From contig NZ_CVUA01000001.1 of NCBI RefSeq assembly GCF_001282785.1, forward strand, positions 310,001 to 374,000: a stretch of DNA of 64,000 bases. Reading direction: 5' to 3'. The DNA comes from Halolamina sediminis (GTDB taxonomy: Archaea; Halobacteriota; Halobacteria; Halobacteriales; Haloferacaceae). This document shows positions 1 to 8,768 of the stretch, in pieces (positions within the stretch are counted from its first letter, which is position 1; the number at the start of each line of letters is the position of its first letter). The translations under genes and the position numbers were made by a program. Under the pieces are notes generated by a model. The model worked only from the letters and a program-made list of their open reading frames with translations, did no database searches and was not told the origin of the DNA.

Positions 1-16
1 TACCCGTTTGTACATG

Positions 17-403
17 CTAGGTTTCAGTTATCTCCAGTGTGTTCCGCCCCCTTAAACCGATTACGTCAACGCCCGCATCGAGCAGGCGGTCGCGAAGCGG
101 GCGGTCGTTGGTCACCGCGTACACGTCGCCGTCGGCCGCTTTCGCGGCCGCGATGACGGCGTCGTCGGCGTACGGTTCCTCCGTCTCCACGATCCGACAG
201 CGGTCGGCCAGATCGCGGCCGACCGCGGCGGCGGTGCCCGCCTCCCCGTTGCCGTCGCGGAGTTTCTCCAGCTCCGCGACGACCGCTCGGGGGGTGACAG
301 CGTCGTACGCCCCGAGCAGCCGGTCGAGCTCGTCGAACACGCGCACGTCGAGTTCGACCGGCATCATCAGGGCGTTGGTGTCGAGCACCGCCGTCGTCCT
401 CAT
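17..403 (-). CDS. PIN-domain putative RNase
   Basis: A 128-residue single PIN-fold protein. It shows the acidic residues expected for a metal-dependent PIN nuclease: Asp in VLDTNAL near the N-terminus, Glu in VVAELEKL around residue 45, and Asp in [11 protein letters not shown] near residue 100. The ATG overlaps the stop of the aIF2 gamma gene by 4 nt (ATGA), so the two are almost certainly co-transcribed and translationally coupled. This pairing with aIF2 gamma is common in archaea, where the next gene is usually an RNA polymerase subunit (outside this window). Single PIN proteins in such contexts resemble rRNA-processing nucleases more than VapC toxins, and no antitoxin gene is adjacent. 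The substrate is not predictable from the sequence. Confidence 0.88.
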   Translation of the reverse strand: MRTTAVLDTNALMMPVELDVRVFDELDRLLGAYDAVTPRAVVAELEKLRDGNGEAGTAAAVGRDLADRCRIVETEEPYADDAVIAAAKAADGDVYAVTNDRPLRDRLLDAGVDVIGLRGRNTLEITET

Positions 404-1638
404 TCCTTCAGGGTGCCGATGCCGATGAGCCGCCAGCGCGCGCCCACGCGGCGGTTGATCGCGATCTTCGCCCCGGCCTCCGCACAGACGGGGCGCTTGA
501 GCGACACTTCACACTCGCCGCCGCGGGCGCTGGTGACGGCGCCGACGGTGGTGGCGGTGCCGACGGTGAGCATCAGCGGCTCGCCCGTCGAGATCTCCTC
601 GACCTCCTCCTCGTCCTCGCCGACGACGCGCTCGAGCAGCTCCACGTCCATCTCGAACCCCTCGACGGTTGGGGGGAGCGTGCCGGGTTCGCCGGCGACC
701 TGCCCCGCGAGCGCGTCGCCCTTCGTGTAGGAGGGGTCCAGTCCGGTGCCGACGCCGAGCAGCCCGCCCGGCGTCGCCTCCTCGACGGGGTTGCCACCGG
801 CCTGAATCGAGCGCACGGTGGTGGTCATGGGCCGCCACTCGCTCTCGCCGCCCTCCTCGACCTCCCGGCCGGGGCGGAGTTCGATCTCGTCGTCCTCGCT
901 CAGGGTCCCCTGGGCGAGCGAGCCGCCGACGACGCCGCCGAGCAGCGAGTCGGCGGTCGTCCCCGGCTTGTTGATGTCGAAGCTCCGTGCCACGAACATC
1001 CGGGAGTCCGCGGTGGGGTCGCGCTCGGGCGTGGGGATCTCCCGCTCGATCGCGTCGATCAGCAGGTCGATGTTGACCTCCTGCTGGGCGCTGATCGGGA
1101 CGACCGGCGCGTCTTCGGCGACGGTCCCCTCGACGAACTCCTGGATCTGCCGGTAGTTCTCTCGCGCCCGTTCGCCGTCGACCAGGTCGACCTTGTTCTG
1201 GGCGATGACGACGTTCTCGATGCCGATGATGTCCAGCGCCATGAGGTGCTCCTCGGTCTGGGCCTGGGGCACGTCCTCGGTGGCGCTCACGACGAGCACC
1301 GCGCCGTCCATGATCGCCGCGCCGGCGAGCATCGTCGCCATCAGGGTCTCGTGACCCGGGGCGTCGACGAACGACACGTCGCGGACGACCTCGGTGTCGA
1401 CGTCGTGCTCGTCGCAGTGCTCCTCGACCGTGTAGCACTCGGGCTCCTCCTCCTCGGGGCACCGACGCAGCGTCGCGTCGGCGTACCCCAGTCGGATGGA
1501 GATCCCGCGTTTCATCTCCTCGCTGTGCTTGTCGGTCCACGAACCACTCAGCGCCTGCACGAGCGTGGTCTTCCCGTGGTCGACGTGACCGACCAGTCCG
1601 ATGTTCACCTCCGGTTGTGTTGAGTTCTCCGTCACCAT
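400..1638 (-). CDS. eif2g: Translation initiation factor aIF2 subunit gamma
   Basis: The GTPase subunit of the archaeal aIF2 complex, which delivers initiator Met-tRNA to the small ribosomal subunit. The P-loop GHVDHGKTT lies at about residues 17-25, DAPGH and NKVDL (G3 and G4) follow, and a Cys/His cluster around residues 60-75 fits the zinc knuckle typical of the family. The product is 412 residues, the usual length. I chose the ATG at 1638 rather than the longer open frame because a perfect AGGAGGT ribosome-binding site lies just upstream and the upstream extension is Arg-rich and unlike the family. This gene therefore has a short leader with a Shine-Dalgarno site, unlike most genes here. 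It is coupled to the PIN gene by a 4-nt overlap. Confidence 0.97.
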   Translation of the reverse strand: MVTENSTQPEVNIGLVGHVDHGKTTLVQALSGSWTDKHSEEMKRGISIRLGYADATLRRCPEEEEPECYTVEEHCDEHDVDTEVVRDVSFVDAPGHETLMATMLAGAAIMDGAVLVVSATEDVPQAQTEEHLMALDIIGIENVVIAQNKVDLVDGERARENYRQIQEFVEGTVAEDAPVVPISAQQEVNIDLLIDAIEREIPTPERDPTADSRMFVARSFDINKPGTTADSLLGGVVGGSLAQGTLSEDDEIELRPGREVEEGGESEWRPMTTTVRSIQAGGNPVEEATPGGLLGVGTGLDPSYTKGDALAGQVAGEPGTLPPTVEGFEMDVELLERVVGEDEEEVEEISTGEPLMLTVGTATTVGAVTSARGGECEVSLKRPVCAEAGAKIAINRRVGARWRLIGIGTLKE

Positions 1639-1769
1639 GTGACCTCCTGAGAGGAATTCTACTCTAAATTCGCCCCGAGCGACTGATAAAGGTGCTGTTC
1701 TCCGGGCCTCGCGGCGGCCGCGTCGGCGGGAGAGACGCGCTTTTGTCCGCCGGCCACCCACGGCCGCCC

Positions 1770-2723
1770 GTGGAGGTCGCGTTCGAACTCGCGCTGTCGG
1801 CCCGCCTCGAAGCCGCGACCGACTGGATCGTCGCCCGCCAACTGGGCGCCGCCGTCGAGGAACCCGGCGCCCGCGTGATGGACGTGGTCGGCGTCGTCCC
1901 CACCGAGGCGGTGACGGACCGCGCGGCCGTCACCAGCGAGACAATCCCCCCGCTCGCCATCGAGGGCGCCGTCGGCGCCGGCGAGGCGGTGCCCGTCACC
2001 GACGCGCTCGACTGTGGCCCCGAACGCGCGGCGGCCGTCGCCGAGCGCGCCGCCGAACTGGGCTTCTTCGAGCGCGATCGCCGGGGCGGCCGCACGTACG
2101 TCCGGCAGACTGCCCGCTACCCCGACTGGGTCGACCGACTCGTCGGGATCGAGAACAAGCCCGACCTCGGCCGCCCGGGCGATCTCGAGTTCCAACTGCG
2201 GTTCGACACCGCACTGGCGCTGTTCGACGAGGTGTGGCTCGCGACCGAGAGCTACGTCACCGGCGCCCACCTGAACCGTATCCCCGACCCGGTCGGCGTC
2301 TGGCGGTTCGACCCCGAGACCGGGGAGCGTGAAGCCGTCCGCGAGGCGTCGTCGCTCCCCGTCGAGGAGCTGGGGGTCGAACTTCGCGCCGAGGAGCCGC
2401 TGCGGACCGACGTGGCGATCGTCGATGCCGACGCGAAAGCCCGCCAGCGTCGCCGGATCGCCGAGCGCGCGTGGGGGAAGGGGTGGCGCCCCGAGTCGTT
2501 CCCGGGCTGTACGCGCTGCTCGGCGACAGATGCGAGCGTTCCCCACTGTTCGTTCCACGACCGCCCGGTCGCACCGTCGATGGACTGCGGGAGCGACTGC
2601 CCGGGGTACGAGCCCGGGGAGGTGTCGAACGGAGATCCAGAAGGACGCCGGGAAGAACGGAGCGCGTGGGTCCAGAACCCGGAAGGCGTCGGACGCGAGC
2701 AGGCCGGGCTCGATCGGTTCTAG
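1770..2723 (+). CDS. DUF5787-type haloarchaeal protein
   Basis: About 317 residues. It resembles a family of haloarchaeal proteins of unknown function that I recall as DUF5787. The body is soluble and mixed alpha/beta. The C-terminal part carries a Cys/His group (CTRC, then CSFH, then CGSDC) that could bind zinc, followed by a low-complexity tail. I chose the GTG at 1770 because a CTTTTGTC box ends 24 nt upstream, the spacing seen at other leaderless genes here. The upstream extension is low-complexity and Gly/Arg-rich. Its stop overlaps the stop of the convergent MBL gene within one CTAG. No function can be given. The presence of family-specific Cys residues is the only mechanistic hint. Confidence 0.75.
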   Translation: MEVAFELALSARLEAATDWIVARQLGAAVEEPGARVMDVVGVVPTEAVTDRAAVTSETIPPLAIEGAVGAGEAVPVTDALDCGPERAAAVAERAAELGFFERDRRGGRTYVRQTARYPDWVDRLVGIENKPDLGRPGDLEFQLRFDTALALFDEVWLATESYVTGAHLNRIPDPVGVWRFDPETGEREAVREASSLPVEELGVELRAEEPLRTDVAIVDADAKARQRRRIAERAWGKGWRPESFPGCTRCSATDASVPHCSFHDRPVAPSMDCGSDCPGYEPGEVSNGDPEGRREERSAWVQNPEGVGREQAGLDRF

Positions 2724-3541
2724 AGCTCGTACACCTCGCCGTCGACGGCCAGCGGCTCCTCGAACGCCTCCTCGGGCGGGTAGTAGTGTGCGAGGTGGAC
2801 CAGCCGCGTTTCGCTCGCGTTCAGGTCCTCGCCCAGCCGGATCGCCCCCTCGCGGGTCATGTGTTTCGTGCCGAACGTCATCGGCACGTCGTCCACGATG
2901 TCCGAGCCACCCATGGGGTGTTTCGGCGCCAGCGACGCCGGGACGATCGCGTCGGCCAGCAGGAGGTCCGGGTCCCGGAGCGCGTCGCGGCTCGCCTCGG
3001 AGATATCGTAGCTCGTGTCGCCCGACAGCGAGAGCTTCGCGCCGGTTTCGGGGTCCTCGACGGCCAGCCCGTAGCACGCCATCGGCGGGTGTTCGACGGG
3101 GACGAGCGTGAGTTCGAAGCCGCAGACCGAGAAGGTCGTCAGAGGTTCCTGCCCGAAGACCTCCACGACGTCGAGGTAGTCGTAGCGCTCCCGGACCGAG
3201 TCGGCGACGCTCTCGCCGGTGAACGGGTCGACCTCACTCGCGGCGTGGACGGGCAGGTCGTCGAGCAGGCGGTAGAAGTTGCCCAATCCGTCGAGGTGGT
3301 CGAAGTGGATGTGGGTGACGACGGCCGCGTCAGGGAGGTCGGCGCCGGTTTCGGCGAACTGATGGCGGAAGTCGGGCGAGGCGTCGATCAGCAGACAGTC
3401 GCCAGTGCGCTCGTTCTCGACGTGGACCGAGAACCGCGAGCGCTCGACGCCGCGTTCCCGGGCGCGCTCGCAGGTGGCACAGTCACAGCCGACCGTCGGG
3501 GTGCCGGTGGTGTCGCCGGTGCCGAGGAGGGTGACGCGCAT
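2720..3541 (-). CDS. MBL-fold metallo-hydrolase (PhnP-like)
   Basis: A 273-residue metallo-beta-lactamase-fold phosphodiesterase. The metal-binding motif THIHFDHLDG lies around residues 86-95, and further ligands are visible in SGDTSYD and in the late HLAHYY segment. An N-terminal CDCATC group resembles the structural zinc site of PhnP and related phosphoribosyl cyclic phosphate diesterases. The likely reaction is hydrolysis of a (cyclic) phosphodiester in the cytoplasm. The exact substrate (phosphoribosyl cyclic phosphate, cyclic nucleotide or lipoate/octanoate derivatives in related subfamilies) cannot be decided. No phosphonate genes are nearby. It is transcribed convergently with the DUF5787-type gene and ends in a shared CTAG. 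Confidence 0.88.
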   Translation of the reverse strand: MRVTLLGTGDTTGTPTVGCDCATCERARERGVERSRFSVHVENERTGDCLLIDASPDFRHQFAETGADLPDAAVVTHIHFDHLDGLGNFYRLLDDLPVHAASEVDPFTGESVADSVRERYDYLDVVEVFGQEPLTTFSVCGFELTLVPVEHPPMACYGLAVEDPETGAKLSLSGDTSYDISEASRDALRDPDLLLADAIVPASLAPKHPMGGSDIVDDVPMTFGTKHMTREGAIRLGEDLNASETRLVHLAHYYPPEEAFEEPLAVDGEVYEL

Positions 3542-3796
3542 TCAGTTCGGGAGGGGGCGGCCGAGGACTTAGTGGTCGGGGTCGTGTTAATTCGACGTGA
3601 CCTCCACTCTACGCCCGTTCGGTCACGAGCAACGGAGAGGCACAAGGCGTCACGTTCGCTTCGTTGGTCCGTCTTTCGGGGTCGGTTGAAACGGGGGTTC
3701 AGTTCGGTTGCGGTGAGCCGGCTACCGCACCGAGCGGTCCAGTCCGCTGCTGATCTCCCCAGAAAGGATTTATTTCCCACACGGTACGTGGCACGC

Positions 3797-4207
3797 GTGT
3801 CCCCGAATACCCTCCGTGAGTACGTCGACGAACGACCGCTCTCGTCGAGCCTCGCAGTGGGAGGCGGCCACGCCCTGCTGTCGTTCCTGCTGTGGTCGCT
3901 CTTCGATTTCGAGGATCTGCTGGCCTCCGTCGGTACCGAGCCGCTGTACGTGTTCTACCTCGTCGGCGGGATGTTCGCACTCGGGTTCGTGCCGGCAGTG
4001 CTCTACGCGCGGTACGGCCTGCGTGCACCGGGAGCCATCTCAGTGTTCCTGCTCGTCGGTTCCGCCTTCGGGACGTACCGAGTCGTCGCCTCCGGAGCGA
4101 CACCTGTTGATCCGACCGCGTTCGGCTTCTACCTCCTCCTCTGGCCCGGCTGTGTGGTGCTCTACGCAGTGATCGGCGCAGTCGAGAAGGTAGCGTTGGG
4201 TAGCTAG
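3797..4207 (+). CDS. Four-helix membrane protein, unknown function
   Basis: A 136-residue hydrophobic protein with four predicted membrane helices at roughly residues 17-38, 47-70, 75-97 and 105-130. There are no charged catalytic motifs. I place the start at the GTG at 3797, with a GTG at 3788 as the alternative. An AT-rich GGATTTATTT box at about 3767-3776 lies 20-30 nt upstream and would give a leaderless transcript. The gene stands alone and converges with the agmatinase-type gene one nucleotide away. I do not recognise a functional family. Confidence 0.7.
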   Translation: MSPNTLREYVDERPLSSSLAVGGGHALLSFLLWSLFDFEDLLASVGTEPLYVFYLVGGMFALGFVPAVLYARYGLRAPGAISVFLLVGSAFGTYRVVASGATPVDPTAFGFYLLLWPGCVVLYAVIGAVEKVALGS

Positions 4208-4208
4208 C

Positions 4209-5051
4209 TCAGTCGTCGGCGTGGGCGAACACGAACTCCTTGAGCAGCTTCCCCGCCAGCGCGGCGGCCTGCCCGTCGTCCCGGTCGTTCACCTCGACGG
4301 CGTCGAAGCCGATCGCGTACGGCGCGACCTCTCGAACCACGTCGCGCATCTCCCGCGCGGCGAGGCCGAACGGCTCCATCGTCCCCGTTCCGGGCGCGAC
4401 GGAAGGATCCGCGCCGTCGATATCGACCGAGAGGTACACCGACTCGTCGTCGAAGTCGGGGGTCCAGTCGCTCACGTCTTCGGGGGGGACGACCGTCACG
4501 TCGTCGCGCTCGGCGCGTTCCCACTCGGCTTCCGAACCGGTGCGAGCGCCGAGGATCACCGCACGGTCGGCGGTCCCCGAGACGGTCGAGAGCGGTTCGC
4601 CCTCGGGGTCGCCGTCGAGTGCGCGTCGCGTGACGGCGGCGTGGCTCCACGGGTTGCCGTCGTACGCCTCCCGGAGGTCGAGGTGGGCGTCGAGGACGAC
4701 CAGGGTATCGGGGTCCGTCGCGCGGACGCCCGCGGCGGTGACGGTGTGCTCGCCGCCAAGCAGCAGCGGCGTCACGTCGTCGCGAACGAGATCGGCGAGG
4801 CTGCCGCCGAGGAAGTCGAGGTACTCGGGGGCGTCGTCCCACGCCCGCACGTCGCCGGCGTCGTGGACGCCCACCTCGGAGAACTGCTGGTCGGTGCGGC
4901 GGTCGTAGTCGTCGTAGGACGCGGCGAACCGCCGGATCTGTTCCGGGCCGAACCGGGCTCCCGGCTGGAACGTCGTCGAGACGTCGAGCGGCGCGCCGAC
5001 GATCGCGTAGTCGGCGTGCTCGCGCTCGGCGACGGCGCCGGGAAACCCCAT
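4209..5051 (-). CDS. speB: Agmatinase/arginase-family ureohydrolase
   Basis: A 280-residue ureohydrolase with the binuclear manganese signature in order: GGEHT at about residue 99, DAHLD at about 119 and SVDIDGADPSVAPGTG at about 206-221. The classical reaction is agmatine to putrescine plus urea. The ATG at 5051 overlaps the aIF5A stop by one base (TGATG), so the two genes form an operon. In haloarchaea this agmatinase-like gene is linked to the deoxyhypusine-type modification of aIF5A, which uses agmatine or a derivative as donor. The coupling supports the same role here. The motifs look intact, so an active enzyme is likely. A GTG one codon earlier is an alternative start. Confidence 0.92.
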   Translation of the reverse strand: MGFPGAVAEREHADYAIVGAPLDVSTTFQPGARFGPEQIRRFAASYDDYDRRTDQQFSEVGVHDAGDVRAWDDAPEYLDFLGGSLADLVRDDVTPLLLGGEHTVTAAGVRATDPDTLVVLDAHLDLREAYDGNPWSHAAVTRRALDGDPEGEPLSTVSGTADRAVILGARTGSEAEWERAERDDVTVVPPEDVSDWTPDFDDESVYLSVDIDGADPSVAPGTGTMEPFGLAAREMRDVVREVAPYAIGFDAVEVNDRDDGQAAALAGKLLKEFVFAHADD

Positions 5052-5425
5052 CACACGATCTTCCGCTGGCCCTCGTACTCGAGGTACTCGATCTCGTCGT
5101 CCGGGCTGAGCTCCTCGTCCTCGGGGACGCGCATCGTGAACGTCTCGTAGGTGTCGAGGTCCATGATCTGGGCGTCGTCCCCGTCGACGGAGACGACCTG
5201 GCCGCCCTTGCGCTCGACGATCGGGACCCAGATCTTCGCGTCGACGGGCTGGGAGAGGCTCCGCTTCTTCCCGTCGAACACGCCCTCGCCCTCGACGCGG
5301 GCTTTCGCGCTGCCGTGTTTCCCCGGCTTGGCAGTGCTGTAGTGGTTGATCTCGCAGGGGGCCTCGTCCATCATCACGTAGCTCCCCTCCTGCAGTTCAC
5401 GCACCTGCTTCTGCTCTTTCGCCAT
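5051..5425 (-). CDS. eif5a: Translation factor aIF5A
   Basis: 124 residues, the usual archaeal length. The modified Lys sits in the loop [14 protein letters not shown] (about residues 30-43), where the Lys after PG is the (deoxy)hypusination site. An N-terminal SH3-like domain is followed by a C-terminal OB-fold with [16 protein letters not shown]. aIF5A rescues ribosomes stalled at Pro-rich and related sequences and helps termination. The start is supported by a TTTATA box 25-30 nt upstream (5450-5455), giving a leaderless transcript. The longer upstream frame is Arg/Ser-rich shadow. The gene is first in a two-gene operon with the agmatinase-type enzyme, which probably feeds its modification. 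Confidence 0.97.
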   Translation of the reverse strand: MAKEQKQVRELQEGSYVMMDEAPCEINHYSTAKPGKHGSAKARVEGEGVFDGKKRSLSQPVDAKIWVPIVERKGGQVVSVDGDDAQIMDLDTYETFTMRVPEDEELSPDDEIEYLEYEGQRKIV

Positions 5426-5449
5426 ACCTGCGGATTCCCGGGTGAACGG

Positions 5450-5455
5450 TATAAA
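5450..5455 (-). promoter_or_regulatory. TATA box of the aIF5A-speB operon
   Basis: TTTATA on the minus strand, 25-30 nt before the aIF5A ATG. This is the normal distance for a leaderless haloarchaeal mRNA. Confidence 0.7.
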
Positions 5456-5501
5456 CCTCTTGGAACGGGCCGAGAGCCCGCCGTCGGCGCGGTTCCGCCG
5501 A

Positions 5502-6044
5502 TCACTCGATCTCGATCGATCGGTCGTGGAGCCCCTGGAAGCGCGCGAGCGTCTCCGAGGTGAGTACGTCGGGGTCGACGCCGGTGACGTGCCGGAGCTG
5601 TCGCTCCCGAGCACGGCTGATCAGGTGGGAGAACAAGCGGTAGAGCTTCCCTTCCTCGTTGTACATCAGCAGCGTCCCCAGCCCGTCGACGACGACCCAG
5701 CCCGACCCCTCGCGGAGGTAGCGCTCGCCGCGGGAAAACTGGATGCTGATCCCCGTCAGATCCGACGGTGACACTCGATCGGCGATCCAGCAGGTGCCGT
5801 CGTAACGCACCGGCGACGCGGACACCGGGACGATCCCCACGTTCGCGGGGTCGCCGCCGCCGTTTCTGACCGCCTTTTCGATCCGTTCCGGCGCGTCGAC
5901 GGTGACGACGAGGAGGTTCTCGTAGACGTCCTGTGGGAGGCGCTCGACCGCCGACGTCCGGCCCGAGAGCCGGGCTAACGCCGCCTCGCCGGGGGCGATA
6001 TCGAGCCTCGGGCCGGCGGGGCTGTCGTACTCGCTACTCGCCAT
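5502..6044 (-). CDS. DUF7504-type degenerate RecA/KaiC-like protein
   Basis: 180 residues from the ATG at 6044. It has hydrophobic strands typical of a RecA-type fold: [10 protein letters not shown] near residue 43, VGIVPVSAS near 70, and the Walker B-like [12 protein letters not shown] near 115, followed by an amphipathic helix. No Walker A P-loop is present, so ATP hydrolysis is unlikely. The family is widespread in haloarchaea (I recall it as DUF7504) and is often linked to signalling genes. Here it is the last gene of a three-gene locus and overlaps the preceding membrane-protein gene by 11 nt, suggesting that its partner is at the membrane. Function unknown. Confidence 0.8.
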   Translation of the reverse strand: MASSEYDSPAGPRLDIAPGEAALARLSGRTSAVERLPQDVYENLLVVTVDAPERIEKAVRNGGGDPANVGIVPVSASPVRYDGTCWIADRVSPSDLTGISIQFSRGERYLREGSGWVVVDGLGTLLMYNEEGKLYRLFSHLISRARERQLRHVTGVDPDVLTSETLARFQGLHDRSIEIE

Positions 6045-6426
6045 CGTCCTCCTCCGTGGCACCCGCGAACCCGCCCTCGGCCGCGTCTGATCGAACGTCG
6101 GTGAACTCTGACGGAGGCCCCTGCGCCGGGTCGTCGTCCGCCCCGAACGCGGTCTCTCCGGGGCGGACGAACTCCCGTGCGAACAGCCAGACGGCCAGCC
6201 CGAGCACGATCCCCGAGAGGAGGTAGATCCCCTCGGCGACGACCGGGCGTCCGAGCGCCTGTTCGACTAGCGAGCCGACGGTGAACACAAGCGTCGATGC
6301 CGCCAGCGCCACGATCGCCTCGGTGTGCAGCACCGAGCGGGAGTAGGCGACGACCGGGTAGAGGATCGCCAGCGAGATCGTGACTAGGACGGCGGTCTGG
6401 ACCGTCAGCAGGAGGTGGCTGCTCAT
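6034..6426 (-). CDS. Small membrane protein (DUF7521-like)
   Basis: 130 residues with three predicted membrane helices at about residues 6-28, 35-55 and 65-86, then an acidic, Gly/Asp-rich cytoplasmic tail of about 40 residues. The ATG at 6426 overlaps the previous gene's stop by 4 nt (ATGA), and its own end overlaps the RecA-like gene by 11 nt. This tight packing indicates one translational unit. The overall pattern resembles small haloarchaeal three-helix proteins I recall as DUF7521. The acidic tail may contact the soluble RecA-like protein, which is an inference. Confidence 0.75.
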   Translation of the reverse strand: MSSHLLLTVQTAVLVTISLAILYPVVAYSRSVLHTEAIVALAASTLVFTVGSLVEQALGRPVVAEGIYLLSGIVLGLAVWLFAREFVRPGETAFGADDDPAQGPPSEFTDVRSDAAEGGFAGATEEDDGE

Positions 6427-6710
6427 AATGCCCTCCGTCCGCTCAGGAGCAGGATCGCTTGCGCGGCGGTCCACGCCATCAGGACGACGGCGAGCGTGCC
6501 GAAGGCGCGGCTGGCGGTGGTCGCCGCGGCGGGGGCCACCAGCTTCGTCGTCGCGATCGCGAGGTACGCGACGGTGATCGGGACGAGTGGGCGGACGACC
6601 CGCCCGAACGGCGTCCCGCGGAAGCCGCGCGCGGCGACGATCGCGAACGGCAGCGTCGCCGACAGCACGATGATCTGCCCGACCCGGAACAGTTCGACCA
6701 GCGCTGGCAC
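6423..6710 (-). CDS. Small membrane protein, first of a three-gene locus
   Basis: 95 residues from the GTG at 6710, with three predicted membrane helices (about residues 8-30, 40-60 and 72-92) and few charged residues between them. It is similar in size and topology to the next gene's membrane part, so the two may be distant paralogues forming a heteromer. A longer reading from upstream codons is possible. The GTG is preferred because a TA-rich ACGATACGG box lies about 25 nt upstream. It overlaps the following gene by ATGA. No function is recognised. Confidence 0.65.
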   Translation of the reverse strand: MPALVELFRVGQIIVLSATLPFAIVAARGFRGTPFGRVVRPLVPITVAYLAIATTKLVAPAAATTASRAFGTLAVVLMAWTAAQAILLLSGRRAL

Positions 6711-6799
6711 ACGGGATTGCTGAACCGTATCGTAGTTAGCCTTTGTGACCGCAGGGGGCGGATGGCAAGACATTACTTCCCGCCACCGGCACTGCCTCT

Positions 6800-7909
6800 A
6801 TGGCCACACGGCGACCACCGCTGTACGGGGTCCACGAGGACCGCGGCGCGGGGTTCACCGACTTCGGCGGCTGGGAGATGCCCGTGGAGTTCGACTCCAT
6901 CCGGGACGAACACGCCGCCGTCCGGGAGGCCGCCGGGATCTTCGACGTCTCCCACATGGGGGAGATTCGCGTCGAGGGCCCCGACGCCGAGACCCTGATG
7001 CAACGGCTCACGACCAACGACGTCTCCGCGATGGGGGCGGGCGACGCCCAGTACACCTGCATCACGGACGAGTCGGGGATCATCCAGGACGACACGATGA
7101 TCTACCGCCTGCCCGACGGCGACTACCTGTTCGTCCCCAACGCCGGCCACGATGAGGCGGCCGAGAAGCGGTGGGTCGACTACCGCGACGAGCACGAACT
7201 CGACGCCACGGTCGAGAACGAGACCGCGGACTGGGCGATGTTCGCAGTACAGGGTCCGGACGCGATCGGGCTCACCGCGGACGCAGTCGACACCGTCGGC
7301 GCTCCACTGGCCGAGGAGAGCGACGCGATCGCCGACCTCTCGCGGTTCACGGCGACGGAGGCGACCGTCGCCGGCGTCGACTGTCTGGTGGCCCGCACGG
7401 GCTACACTGGCGAGGACGGCGTGGAGATCCTCTGTTCGACCGACGACGCCGAGACGGTCTGGGCGGCGTTCGACTGCCAGCCCTGCGGGCTCGGCGCGCG
7501 GGACACCCTCCGGATGGAGGCCGGCCTGCTGCTCTCCGGGCAGGATTTCCACCCCGAGGAGAACCCCCGAACCCCGTACGAGGCCGGCATCGGCTTCACC
7601 GTCGACCTCGACACCGAGTTCGTCGGCCGGGACGCGCTGGCGACCCAGCAGGAGGCCGGCGTCGCGGTGACGTTCACCGGGCTCACGCTGCAGGAGCGCG
7701 GCGTCGCCCGCCACGGCTACGAGATCACCCACGACGGCGAGCCCGTCGGCGAGGTCACCAGCGGGACGATGAGCCCCACGCTGGGCGAGCCGATCGCGCT
7801 GGGCTACCTCCCGACCGAGCTGGCTGAGGACGGCACCGAACTCCACGTCGTGATCCGCGGCGAGGAGAAACGAGCGGCAGTCACCACACCCCCCTTCATC
7901 GACCAATGA
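6800..7909 (+). CDS. gcvT: Glycine cleavage T-protein (aminomethyltransferase)
   Basis: 369 residues. It transfers the methylene group from aminomethyl-lipoyl H-protein to tetrahydrofolate and releases ammonia. Family hallmarks are visible: the N-terminal [32 protein letters not shown] near residue 50, TGYTGEDG near 199 and the C-terminal [11 protein letters not shown] near 318. It is the first gene of the glycine cleavage locus and overlaps gcvH by 4 nt (ATGA). The dihydrolipoamide dehydrogenase (L-protein) is not in the window and is probably shared with other 2-oxoacid dehydrogenases elsewhere. The DUF7504 locus is divergently transcribed from the same short intergenic region. Confidence 0.96.
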   Translation: MATRRPPLYGVHEDRGAGFTDFGGWEMPVEFDSIRDEHAAVREAAGIFDVSHMGEIRVEGPDAETLMQRLTTNDVSAMGAGDAQYTCITDESGIIQDDTMIYRLPDGDYLFVPNAGHDEAAEKRWVDYRDEHELDATVENETADWAMFAVQGPDAIGLTADAVDTVGAPLAEESDAIADLSRFTATEATVAGVDCLVARTGYTGEDGVEILCSTDDAETVWAAFDCQPCGLGARDTLRMEAGLLLSGQDFHPEENPRTPYEAGIGFTVDLDTEFVGRDALATQQEAGVAVTFTGLTLQERGVARHGYEITHDGEPVGEVTSGTMSPTLGEPIALGYLPTELAEDGTELHVVIRGEEKRAAVTTPPFIDQ

Positions 7910-8286
7910 GCTTCGACGTACCCGACGACCGGAACTACCTCGCATCGCACGAGTGGGTCACCACCGACGAGCCCACCCGAATCGGCATCTCCGACTTCGC
8001 GCAGGACGAACTCGGCGACGTGGTGTTCGTGGAACTGCCCGACGAGGGCGAGGAGATCAGCCACGACGAGGCGTTCGGCGTCGTCGAGTCGATCAAGGCG
8101 GTGTCGGACCTCTACGCCCCGGTTTCGGGCGAGGTCGTCGCCGTGAACGAGGCGCTCCACGACCAGCCCGAACTGGTCAACGAGGACCCCTACGGCGACG
8201 GCTGGCTGCTCGAAGTCGAGCCCAGCGACGAGTCGGAGTTCGAGGAGCTGATGGACGCCGAAGAGTACGAAGCGCAGATCGCCTGA
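7906..8286 (+). CDS. gcvH: Glycine cleavage H-protein
   Basis: 126 residues, a full-length lipoyl-carrier protein. The lipoylated lysine is Lys64 in ESIKAVSD, in the usual beta-hairpin. The N-terminal YLASHEWV and the later [10 protein letters not shown] are typical. It shuttles the aminomethyl group between the P-protein (gcvPA/gcvPB) and GcvT. It is coupled to gcvT by a 4-nt overlap. A T-rich stretch (GTTTTCTTC) follows the stop at about 8302 and may terminate a gcvTH transcript, consistent with a separate promoter for gcvPA-gcvPB further on. Confidence 0.97.
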   Translation: MSFDVPDDRNYLASHEWVTTDEPTRIGISDFAQDELGDVVFVELPDEGEEISHDEAFGVVESIKAVSDLYAPVSGEVVAVNEALHDQPELVNEDPYGDGWLLEVEPSDESEFEELMDAEEYEAQIA

Positions 8287-8361
8287 GCCGCCGGCAGCAC
8301 CGTTTTCTTCGGGTCCTCAACGCCCCGCAATAGCTACACCCGAGCGACAGAGAGAACAGTC

Positions 8362-8676
8362 GTGACCAGATCCAGCCAGCAATCGATCGGGTTCCTCCCC
8401 GTCGTCGTCGCCGCCCTCGGCGTTTCCCTGCTCGGCTACGGCGTGCCCGTGGTCGGCGCGTCGCCGCTGGCTGGCGTGTGGCTGGGCGGTTCGGGCCTGT
8501 TCCTGCTTCTCTCGGGGGCCGTCGCGACCCCGTGGGCGGCTGGTCGGTTCGACCTCACGCCCGCCCAGCAACGCACCACCGCGCTCGTCTTCGGCGTTGG
8601 CGGCGCCGTGCTGTTGGCGCTGTTCGTCGCCGTGAACGTCGCGAGCTTCGAGTCGGGAGAGAGCATCGGGAGCTGA
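8362..8676 (+). CDS. Three-helix membrane protein inside the gcv locus
   Basis: 104 residues from a GTG start. Predicted membrane helices lie at about residues 9-31, 36-55 and 70-92. There are no catalytic motifs. It sits between gcvH and gcvPA with gaps of about 75 and 90 nt, so it is probably a separate transcript. It may be a conserved haloarchaeal protein unrelated to glycine metabolism, or a glycine-related membrane protein, since position is the only evidence. No family recognised. Confidence 0.65.
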   Translation: MTRSSQQSIGFLPVVVAALGVSLLGYGVPVVGASPLAGVWLGGSGLFLLLSGAVATPWAAGRFDLTPAQQRTTALVFGVGGAVLLALFVAVNVASFESGESIGS

Positions 8677-8739
8677 GCCGTCCCCAGTCACCACGACCCT
8701 GTACAGGCACCCCCAGTCACGCGCCGGAGTCGGCACGTC

Positions 8740-8743
8740 TTTG
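8740..8743 (+). promoter_or_regulatory. T-rich promoter box upstream of gcvPA leader ORF
   Basis: GTCTTTGTC, with the T-run core at 8740-8743. It ends 25 nt before the ATG of the 12-codon leader ORF, matching the spacing at other leaderless starts in this window, and lies 60 nt before the gcvPA ATG. This places the transcript start at the leader ORF rather than at gcvPA. Confidence 0.45.
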
Positions 8744-8768
8744 TCCCCGAGGGACCACGGTTTCGACC

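Noticed and set aside
17-403. VapC toxin of a toxin-antitoxin pair
   Set aside because: No antitoxin gene is adjacent, and the PIN gene is coupled to aIF2 gamma as in other archaea.
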